64,000 nucleotides of DNA from Phaeosaccion multiseriatum (lineage: Eukaryota > Ochrophyta, other classes): positions 2,046,001 to 2,110,000 of the forward strand of contig OZ218964.1 in the NCBI GenBank assembly GCA_965112735.1, given 5' to 3'. The notes under the pieces were generated by a model, which saw nothing but the letters and a program-made list of their open reading frames with translations, ran no database searches and was not told the origin of the DNA. Positions 56,091 through 64,000 of this stretch are shown in pieces; within the stretch, counting starts at the first letter, position 1; the number at the start of each line of letters is the position of its first letter. A program made the position numbers and the translations under genes.

Positions 56091-57901
56091 ATGGCAGACA
56101 GCGCGAAGAAAGGCCCTTCCGCCGGGGAAGGAGACGCCAACACCACAATATCAAGCAGCAACACCGAAAGGGAAGAAGAAATCCCTCCGCCTCCGCCGCT
56201 CAAGATGGCCACCCTCTTGGTGAAATGCCCCGACCGAACAGGGGTCGTCGCAGCTGTGGGCACACTCCTCAATGGGTTCAATACGAACATCGTGGAAAGG
56301 TACATCTTTTGGTTATTTTTGCTCCCCTGGCTGCTCCTTCTTCAACAAGTCTCTTGCCCTTTGCCTCCTCCTTTCGCCAGCGAGCAATTCACGGACGACG
56401 ACAACGGGATGTACTCCCAGCGGCTACGCTTCGACTATTCCCATCTCTCCGTAGGAGCGGGTAACACCACCGTCCTGGAGACGGCCCTCACAGGTTGGCT
56501 CATATTCCCCCCCCCCCCCCCCGTGTTGCCTGCGATAGCAATATTTCCCCCCCCATTTAAGTGTGTCAACTAATATATTGTCTTAAAAGATAAGTCCCAT
56601 GATGTAGGCTGGGCCACAGCTCCACGAGCCGACGATCCCAAGTGTAGACGTGAGGAGACTGGGCATCTCCGCATCACAACGCATAACGCCCCCTTCTTCT
56701 CTCCCTGCTTGACTATTTCCCAATCTGGTCGACACTGTGTGGCCCTTTGCCGTGCCCCCCCCCCACACACACTGCAGAGCTGGCAGAGCGCTACGCGATG
56801 GAGTGGCGCATGTCGTACGACGAGCACGGCCGCATGAAGATCATCCTGCTGGTGACCAAGGAGGAACACTGCCTCTATGACCTGCTGATCCGGCAGCGCA
56901 GGGGGGAGCTGTGCTGCGACATCGTTGGAGTGGTGAGTGGAAGACAGTGTGCGAGTGGAGTGAATGGTTGTGGACCGTGTTGTGTGTAAGCGAAAGGCGG
57001 GAGTCGACTAAACTGCTTGCTTGTCCTCCTCGCTGGCGCGGCAACTTTGCAGGTGAGCAACCACGACACTCTCCGCCCTGTGGCTGACATGTTCGAGGTG
57101 CCCTACTTCTTCATGCCCATCAAGAAGAAGAGCGAGGGGGGGGGGGGTAAGCGTGCCCAGGAGCTGCAGATCGAGGAGCTCATGAAGGAAAAGGAGGTGG
57201 ACTTGGTGGTGCTGGCGAGATACATGCAGATCCTTTCCAAGGAGTTCTGCGAGGCGCATTGGAGCAAAACCATCAACATCCATCACTCCTTCCTGTAAGG
57301 GCGTGCCGGAACTTCCCTCCAGTCTTGAAAGTATGAAGGACAAGAAGAAATCTGACCATTGTTTCCGTTCGACTCAGGCCGGCGTTCGAGGGTGCCAAGC
57401 CGTACCACAGGGCACACGAACGCGGAGTCAAGCTCATTGGGGCCACCGCCCACTTTGCCACCGCGGGTGTGTGTGTAGCGTGGGGCTTTTATAAATGCTC
57501 TCTCTCTCGCTGACCCATTTCTGTTCCTTCACCTCCTGCGCTTCCCCCAGACCTGGACTGCGGCCCCATCATTGTCCAAGATGTAAGCAGGGAGGCAAGA
57601 CAAGCCCTCAATGGAGGGGTAGTGAGGGGGCAGCTGGGGAGACCTGCCGTGAGAAGGGGGGCCAGAATAGCCCGCGCCTTGCTTCTCACCTCACTCATCC
57701 CCTCCCTTCACGGCCGACTGCCGCGTTAAACGATACACCCTATGCCCGCAGGTGACGAGCATCTCGCATCGAGACAACGTTGCTGAGATGATGCGGCGCG
57801 GCAGAGACCTGGAAAGGATGGTACTGGCCAAAGCAGTGCGGCTCTTCCTGCTCGACTCCATTATCGTGCACGGCAACAAGACCGTGTGCTTCGGGGCCTG
57901 A
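56091..57901 (+). CDS. purU: Formyltetrahydrofolate deformylase
   Basis: Seven exons (56091-56299, 56381-56493, 56778-56932, 57053-57294, 57378-57466, 57551-57582, 57752-57901), 329 residues. The enzyme releases formate from 10-formyltetrahydrofolate, balancing the one-carbon pool. An N-terminal ACT domain (about 40-110) begins [17 protein letters not shown]. The formyltransferase-like domain follows, with [39 protein letters not shown], then [19 protein letters not shown] (catalytic Asn and His) and [21 protein letters not shown] (catalytic Asp). The first 38 residues are polar and Ser/Glu/Pro-rich without a clear targeting signal; in plants the enzyme is mitochondrial. A five-residue Gly-rich loop occurs after KKKSE. 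Length and motifs are complete. Confidence 0.96.
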
Positions 57902-58679
57902 GTGGAGTAGCTGCTGTCACGCTCTCTGCACACGTGCCCTTTTCTTCGTGGGCTCCAGACTGGACTGTTGCGTGGTGGAGAGAGCGAGCGAGTGCCGCGC
58001 GTTCGGGCCTTGACTTGTACCAGCCTCGAGACACCGGCGCCAGCCGGCCTAAGCCCCCCCCGGCCTGTGAGTGGCTGGCTGCCAGAGAAGGTACGAGGAG
58101 GGCCACGAGGAGGGCCACGAGGAGGAGCATTATGAGGAGCATGATCATGAGCACCAGAGAAGGTACGAGGAGGGCCACGAGGAGGAGCATTATGAGGAGC
58201 ATGATCATGAGCACCAACTCTGGTGCACCAACTCTGGTGCTCATGATCATGCTCCTCATAATGCTCCTCCTCGTGGCCCTCCTCGTGGCCCTCCTCGTGG
58301 CCCTCCTCGTACTTCTCTGGTGCTCATGATCATGCTCCTCATAATGCTCCTCCTCGTGGCCCTCCTCGTACCTTCTCTGGTGCTCATGATCATGCTCCTC
58401 ACAATGCTCCTCCTCGTGGCCCTCCTCGTACCTTCTCGCGCCGGAATTATGTACTTTTGATGCTTATCTCTTGGCATTTTGACCTGTAGCAAGCCACATG
58501 ACACAGCGATCTTGGGAAGAGGAAAGAGGGAGGGCTTGCGTGCGTTTTGTACATTTTCACAGTTTCACACAATGTCGATACTATCGAATTAAAATCGATA
58601 TATGAGTACTTGTTGCGTAATTTTGTGTGGGAGAGAGAGATAGAAGAGCAAATAGACGAGAGAAAGGCTACAGTTAGTG
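57902..58679. other. Spacer between PurU and uS15 genes
   Basis: Besides the palindromic minisatellite (58085-58437, listed separately), this spacer has a GC-rich 3' flank of PurU up to about 58080 and an AT-richer stretch at 58440-58679 that is likely the uS15 promoter and 5' leader. Confidence 0.45.
58085..58437. repeat. Palindromic minisatellite
   Basis: The left arm has copies of a roughly 60-bp unit (GAGAAGGTACGAGGAGG, CCACGAGGAGGAGCA, TTATGAGGAGCATGATCATG). The right arm has three inverted copies of the same unit. Between the arms is a short repeat of CTCTGGTGCACCAA. Each unit contains the palindrome CATGATCATG. The whole 350-bp block is an inverted repeat able to form a long hairpin or cruciform. 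Confidence 0.92.
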
Positions 58680-61122
58680 ATGTGCAGGGTATTATGCGTT
58701 GTGGCGGCGGCTGCGCTAGCCGTGGGGCAAACGCAGGCCTTTACAGCGATGACTCCTCTTAGGGCGACAGGAACCACAGGCTGTAGGAGCACCAGCAGGA
58801 GCAGCGGCAGGGTGAGTGACAAGGGGGGCGGCATGCTGCGCGGGCCAGAGGGAGGGGATGAGGAAGGGGCTACGAGGGGGGCGGGTGTAAGAGGTATGGG
58901 CGTAGCGCTGGGTGTGAAGTTCTCGCGAGCAGGGATGGCCCAGGCACATGAAGGGAGAGACTTCGAAGAGAGAGAGAGTCAGCATGGTGAAGAGACGAAT
59001 CCTTGTCCAAGACTTAGGATACAGGTTACTGGGAACTCTTCATCTTGAACACTGGCGCTGCAGCTACCGCTGGTGCTGCTTCTCTGCTGCGCACATGACT
59101 GTCGTCATTGGTCATGCAGTGAGGGGTCAAGAAGCTCCGTTAGCAGTTGAGTGGGCATAGAGGAGTGGCAGCAGAAGCAGCAGAGCCCGTTGCGAGGAGA
59201 CACACAGGGAATCCATGCAAGGGTCTTAGAGCTGAGGATGACACGCGGGGTGGAGGCACATTGCGGATGGCCCGTTTGCGTGGCTGGTTATCCTCGTCGA
59301 GGGAGAGGAGGCAAGGAATGGATGGAGTGTGGAAAGCATTCATCCACTCCTCTGGGCAGAGGAAAGGTTACACGGACGTGGTGCTATGCCTTGCGGCGAA
59401 AGGAGACGACAATGGCGTAAAACGCCTCCTTTGGATTTCCTTTGAGTAGTATAAGCACAGGGCCGTCCCTTCCCTCCTCCAGTTTTTCTTGCCCTACTCG
59501 CGACCTGGACGACGGACTGGGATGCACAGAGGGCGAAGACGGAACCTCTGCAGTCACGAAGGCAGTCGCCGCTGGTCTTCGAGTTCGCGCATGGGGCTTG
59601 AGAGAAATGCTTGGGTTGAGCTGCCAGGGAGGGGCTTTTCGGATGAGAGCGAATGATGGGCGGCGTGTGCAGCTGGTCAAGACCGACTAGAGGGGCGTGA
59701 ATGCCATTTTGCTTCTTCTGCATGACAGACTTTGGCCTTCGCCGTGGGCACAGGGTCTGTGCTGTTGGTGGTTTTCTCTGACAACCCAAACTGTGCGGTG
59801 TCGCCTTGCCCTCCCCCCCCTCTACCGCCTTCTTCCTCATCCCCGCCCGCTCTCCTGCCGTCCCCACTGCCCTCCTTCGCCCCTCCCTACACGTGTGTCG
59901 CACAGGGAGGCATGAAGATGCAGATCGGCGGTGAGTCTGACGCCATGGAGGATGGCTTTGTGCCCAACGAGCCCACCAACGCCGGGCAGTTCGACACGGC
60001 CAGGCCGTACGGCGGGGGCCAGTTCCCGGGGTCCCTCCTCTCGTCAGCGAACGATGTGTTGGCGGACCTCGAAGAGCTCGACTCCGTTCTGTCCGACGAC
60101 AGGAACGACGTTGACCTCGAGCCCAGGCAGCCGTACCTCAACCACCTCGCTGTGCAAGCCGCCAAGCGCAGGTGGGTGGCGTTGACTCCCTTTCGATTTG
60201 CTGTCCGTTGCCTTTCCATGGTCGTCCAAGATGAATACTTATAGTAGGCCGGCCTGTCTCTTCCTGTTCCAAAGTGCCTCCAAGGGGCCCGGTGGGCGCT
60301 TCATTCTTCCATTCTTTGGTGTTGGTGTTGTGTGTACACTGGTCCGTCTCGCTCCCCTCTTGCGCTGCTCGTGACGATGTGAATCCCTCTTTGTGCTCTG
60401 CCCTGTGCCATGTTCCCTTTGCCCTCCTCTGTTGGGTCAGGTGGCAGCGACACGAGAACGACCAGGGCAGCCCCGAGGTGCAGATCGCTGTGCAGACAGA
60501 GCGCATCTCCTACCTCACACAGCACATGCTCAAGAACAAGGGCGACAAGCACAAGTGAGTCCTGACCAGTCGAATTCCCGAACGAATGAATGAATGAACG
60601 AATGTTAGATCACCCCGCCCTCTTACGTACTGGCCCTCTGACCTACCGTACTCTGCGTGCCGCGTCCCTTCTCTCTCGTCATCGTCGCCAGCCTGAGGGG
60701 CCTCGCCCGTTTGGTGCAGGAGCGCAAGAAGCACCTGACGTACCTGGCCAGGGAGAACAGACCCAAGGCCATCGAAATGGCTCAGGCAAGTGACTTACTC
60801 GAGTCAGTGAGCTACTCCTGCTGCCGTCCTGCCACCGTCCTGCTCGTAAGAGTGGTGTGGTCAAGAATGGGGCGTTGTCTGACACGTCGTCGTGTGTGCA
60901 TCTCTTGTGGTGTTGGAATGCACTGTCCCCCCCCTCGCCTCTCGTCTTCCTCAGGCTCTCGGCATCCGATTCAAGCCCCGATCAGGCCGATACCTGACCA
61001 GCGAGGAGAAGTACGCCAAGTTCAAGAACGTCAAGTCCAAGGAGGGCGTGCTCATCCGTACCAAAATCATCAACCGAGAGAAGGCGGAGGCGGAGGCAGC
61101 CTTGGCGGCTCAGCAGGAGTAG
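58680..61122 (+). CDS. Plastid ribosomal protein uS15, nucleus-encoded
   Basis: Five exons (58680-58811, 59906-60171, 60441-60554, 60692-60785, 60955-61122), 257 residues. The start [24 protein letters not shown] is a signal peptide with a QAFTAM plastid motif. A long acidic, Gly-rich middle (about 45-130) precedes the uS15 domain at about 133-205: [46 protein letters not shown], then GIRF. uS15 binds the central domain of 16S rRNA in the small subunit. A basic C-terminal extension follows ([16 protein letters not shown]). Intron 4 is GC-AG (GCAAGT). Intron 1 is about 1.1 kb, ten times the norm here; the joint is in phase, but another exon inside it cannot be excluded. Confidence 0.9.
58812..59905 (+). 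other. Unusually long first intron of the uS15 gene
   Basis: 1094 bp with GTGAGT at the start and a CACAG acceptor. It contains no repeat found elsewhere in the window and no frame I recognise. It could host an unrecognised exon, a small RNA or a degenerate insertion. The last 100 bp are pyrimidine-rich. Confidence 0.45.
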
Positions 61123-61549
61123 AGAGGCAGTGATGGTGTGGCTGACGAGTGCGCACACAACGGTACTACATGCGTCAGGGAAGAAGGCCCCTGCGGCGCT
61201 GAACCTACTCGGGACAGGCCCAAGGGGGTCTTTGACGCGGGAGTAGGAGACGATGGAGGCGGAGAGACGAGAGACGAGCTTGCTGCGCGCGCGCGGGGAG
61301 GGCAGGGGTGAATAGACAGAGACCGCGCTCGCGACGATGAGGGGATGAGTTGTAGACACAAGACGACAAGAAGCAGTGCGGGATCTCGGGAGGGAAATAG
61401 ACACGCGGCGCGATGTATGGCATCGAGAGGCTTCCACGCTAAACCTGTAATAATATAGATGGAGACTCGAAAAGAAGAAGGGATACACTTCACACCCCGT
61501 GTGGCGGAGAGTGTTTATCGATGGTACGGTAGGAGAGCTCGTGTACTTG
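61123..61549. other. Convergent spacer
   Basis: 427 bp between the stop codons of the uS15 gene and the next minus-strand gene. No coding frame or repeat beyond GAGACGAGAGACGA-like words near 61260. Probably the two 3' UTRs. Confidence 0.4.
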
Positions 61550-61678
61550 TCACGACAATGTCCACTTGTGCCGGGCCAAACTGAGCTCCCTCTGCAGCCT
61601 CTCCAGGCGCTGACCCGCCAGCCTCTCGCACTCCTCCTCCTCTTCTTCCTCCTCCTCCTCCTCCTCCTCCTCCTCCTC

Positions 61679-61712
<34 letters not shown>

Positions 61713-63025
61713 TGCCCCTCCTCCTCCATCCTCCTTGGCTCTCGCAAGGAGATGCTGCCGTAGCCCTGCCGCTCGTCCCTCCCGAGCGAGTCCGCCTCCC
61801 AAGACGACGAGCAGGCGGAGTGACCAGAGCGGAGCCCCTCCCTTCTCGCACCTCCACCTCCTCCCTTCGCCGACTTGCCCCCCCCTGCTGCGAGGCCCGG
61901 CCTACAAGGCTGGCTGAGCTTTATCATGGCCGAAGGGTGGGCCAGAGGTGCCTGGCTGGCTGGCAAGCTCGGCCCAAAGAGCATCTCCTGAGTGCTCCTA
62001 TGCGTGGGTGGGTGGACAGCATGGAGCAGCAACGGGACAAAGGTGAGCCACCTGAGAGGCCCAAAGAGAGGCCCAAAGAGAGGCCCAAAGAGAGGCCCAA
62101 AGAGAGGCCCAAAGAGAGGCCCAAAGAGAGGCCCGATGAGCCCCCTCTCCTGCCCTGGTCCGAAGGCAGCCCCACCCCTCCACTGCGTCCCTCACCATGG
62201 CCCAACTGACCCATCTGATGACCCACTGAGCCGACCCCTCACTCACGTGTACACGAGGTTCTCCATGGAGGGTCCGAACACGTCCTTGATGCCGTGCGCA
62301 GGCAGGCCGACGGGCAGCACCGCGTTCAGGGCCACGGGCGATCCCTTTATACAGTCGATGCGGATGAATCTGATGGGTTCGGTTAGTGCAAAGGGCGCCA
62401 GCCATGCCAAGTCACGTACGTGTCAGCAAGCCTTTCAGTGCCCACTCCCCACCCCCCTCATTGGAGGTGGATGACAACCCCTACCAAAGGACTCAAGCCT
62501 ACACACACACGTACCTGCATGGGAGGTGCCCAATGCAGATATCCTTGGCCGCTCCGTGCGGCAGCCGCAGGCCCCTCTTGGCCATCACAAAGTCCCTCTT
62601 GCTCGTGCCCTTGATACTGATGGACACGTTCACTTCGCTGCAGCTCTGTTGGGGCAAGAGAGGAAGCAGAAGCACGCTCTGCTCAGTAAATGGCACGCCT
62701 GTTGCTTCTCTCTGCCTGGTTCTTCTCACCTTATTATATACTCTGAGGAAGGAGAGGAGCGCCTTTTCCTTCAACTTGAGCAGTACCCAAGAGTCCCCGC
62801 TGCCCCCCATCCAGTGAGAACTCGTCCCCCACACGCTCAGATTGGCCGCTGCGCACCCTGGGCAGCTGTAGCTCGCTGTATGTATCCGCCAAGGACAAGG
62901 AGAGCACAATCAAGGTTACTACGTCGATGGGCTGAGCAGACTCTCTGCCAAGTAGTCCACCGATAAGACATCTTCCATCGACTGAGCCACGCACCTTGCA
63001 AAACCTCAAAGGGTAGCTTCTCCAT
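61550..63025 (-). CDS. Protein with galactose-binding-like (discoidin-type) pattern
   Basis: Five exons (63025-62995, 62875-62730, 62645-62515, 62369-62247, 62051-61550), 310 residues. The first 140 residues fit a galactose-binding-like beta sandwich by pattern: NLSVWGTSSHWMGG, WVLLKLKEKALLSFLRVYN, VNVSISI, then ICIGHLPCRFIRIDCIKGSPVAL. Similar folds occur in XRCC1-N, CEP104 and many ciliary or nuclear adaptors; the family is not identified. The C-terminal half is disordered, Gly/Ser-rich, with a run of about 23 Glu followed by a Leu/Arg helix (ERLAGQRLERLQRELSLARHKW). An in-frame ATG at 63322 would add 99 low-complexity residues, but then no spacer would remain to the divergent gene; 63025 is preferred. 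The intron 62052-62246 holds a 12-bp repeat. Confidence 0.72.
62054..62134. repeat. 12-bp tandem repeat in an intron
   Basis: Seven copies of GAGAGGCCCAAA just beyond the acceptor-side exon edge. In plus-strand translation it would give RPKE repeats, but the block lies in the minus-strand gene's last intron. Confidence 0.9.
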
Positions 63026-63320
63026 GTCTCCGCTGGGATTGGGCGTCCCCGTGCTACTTGTGCAGCCATTACTCTCTGCGGCAGCCCTTCTCCTTCTCGT
63101 GCCCTTCCCTGCTGCCGTTGGCTGTTTTCCTGCGGTTCGTGCTGCTGCCCCTGCTGCTGCTACTACTGCTGCTGCTGCTACTGCTGCTGTTGCTGCTGCT
63201 GATCCTGCCACCGAAGCCGATCCGGATCCTTCCAGTCTCCCTTCCTCCTCTCCCGGGGAGGTCTTGGCTCTCATCGCAACCCCTCTCCCTCGAGGAGGTG
63301 ATCTGTCGGCGAATGAAGCC
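63026..63320. promoter_or_regulatory. Divergent promoter region with GCT-rich tract
   Basis: 295 bp between the preferred starts of two divergent genes. The centre (about 63137-63205) is a run of GCTGCT/CTACTG triplets. Both strands are open in this region because of the triplets, so the exact starts are uncertain. Confidence 0.45.
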
Positions 63321-64000
63321 ATGGGCCAGAGGGACCTTCAAGACATTCGCGCCCCTGGACCAGCAGAGGGTCCTCCAAGGTCTTTGCACCCCGTTCGGCG
63401 CACCCCGTTCGGCTCGCCCCGTTCGGCTGCTCTCTACACAAACATACGGGATGGACAGATTTTTTTTCGCCGACACCAGGTACCAAAAAACGAAACTGTG
63501 AAAACGGGAGTGCTCCCTTGCAATCACAGGGATGGTATCGAGAGAGAAATGGCAATCCATCAGCAGAAGCAAGCTCAGGCACCTCTTCACGGGAGGATTA
63601 GAGCCCGTGTGATCCCGCGCGGCTGGGTGAAGGAGGAATGGGGGCCGTCCATGACCAGCTGGGACGCTCCGAAGAGGAAGGGTGAGGGACTGGGTCACAG
63701 AGGGACGAGCCCTCGACGAATCACATTGTCTGACATACTCTCTCCTCTACCCTCCTTCTGCAGTAAAAGCTCGCCCGACGAGCGCTCCGCCAGCGAGGTC
63801 CCCCTCTCGACGCAGGAACAGGGATTGGGCTTACGACACGTATTCGGGCAGGCGGGTGCCCAAGCACCAGAAGGACCCGTTGGTAAGATCAGGGGCGGCT
63901 CAGTCTCGTCTCTATGACACAACACCTCTACTGTACTGACGCTGACTGACTGCACGCAGGCCACGTCGCGCCACCCTCGCCTGCAAAAGCTGCTGGGAGG
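63321..64000 (+). CDS. 5' part of an unrecognised gene (runs off window)
   Basis: Three exons so far (63321-63681, 63764-63882, 63960-64000), phases consistent, truncated by the window end. The visible protein is basic, Pro/Arg/Ser-rich and without hydrophobic segments: GIEREMAIHQQKQAQAPLHGR, RGWVKEEWGPSMTSWDAPKRK, RNRDWAYDTYSGRRVPKHQKDPL. A short tandem of CCCCGTTCGGC in the DNA (63391-63425) gives a TPFGSP-like stretch. The mix of short aromatic/Gly motifs is like some ciliary inner-tubule proteins, but this is a guess. The frame is open upstream to at least 63024, so the start codon is tentative. Confidence 0.6.

Noticed and set aside
61987-62051. Acceptor at 61988 for the last exon of the minus-strand gene
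   Set aside because: It would put the Glu-rich C-terminus out of frame with the preceding exon. The acceptor at 62052 restores the phase.
63320-63322. ATG at 63322 as the start of the galactose-binding-like protein
   Set aside because: The 99 extra residues are Ala/Gly/Arg low complexity from a GCT tract, and the start would overlap that of the divergent gene. 63025 leaves room for a promoter.

Overview
This window reads as nuclear DNA of a photosynthetic eukaryote with a complex (secondary, red-lineage) plastid, most likely an ochrophyte/stramenopile alga. The genes are split by short introns, mostly about 80-150 bp. Almost all introns are GT-AG, often with C- or CT-rich tracts before the acceptor; two are GC-AG. 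At least five predicted proteins start with a hydrophobic signal peptide that ends in an Ala-Phe motif (AFT, AFA, AFV, AFS), the ASAFAP-type plastid address of red-lineage complex plastids. The species cannot be fixed from the sequence. All exon models were built by hand from splice signals and reading-frame continuity.

Layout. 1-5470: an array of a 177-bp satellite, broken once by a 505-bp unrelated insert and decaying at its edge into about 30-bp units. 6075-33994: a dense block of twelve genes: LL-diaminopimelate aminotransferase (+); a TBC/rhodanese/PH-like protein like TBC1D23 (-); a fused 2-oxoglutarate hydroxylase-sulfotransferase (+); a DIX plus J-domain protein (-); an M41-like metalloprotease (-); a small plastid protein (-); a larger plastid protein (+); a membrane RING-H2 ligase (-); a helical-repeat-like protein (-); a kinesin (+); a tandem thioredoxin-fold protein (+); a rhomboid protease (-). 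34226-39260: a damaged DIRS-like tyrosine-recombinase retrotransposon in minus orientation, with recombination-site-like terminal repeats and a 296-bp inverted duplication of its gag region. 39384-64000: plastid fibrillin (+), a 16-exon ZNFX1-type helicase/zinc-finger protein (-), an alpha/beta hydrolase (+), a THUMPD-type RNA methyltransferase (-), formyltetrahydrofolate deformylase (+), plastid ribosomal protein uS15 (+), a protein with a galactose-binding-like pattern (-), and the 5' part of an unrecognised gene (+) that runs off the end.

The genes are not an operon or obvious cluster. They mix plastid functions (lysine synthesis, fibrillin, uS15, two orphans), membrane traffic (TBC1D23-like, auxilin-type J protein, kinesin), protein turnover (M41, RING, rhomboid), RNA biology (ZNFX1, THUMPD) and one-carbon metabolism (PurU). 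Many neighbours are divergent with 100-500 bp between start codons, so shared promoters are likely. The most unusual items are the DIX-J fusion, the hydroxylase-sulfotransferase fusion, the lox-like terminal repeats of the retroelement, and a palindromic minisatellite behind the PurU gene.
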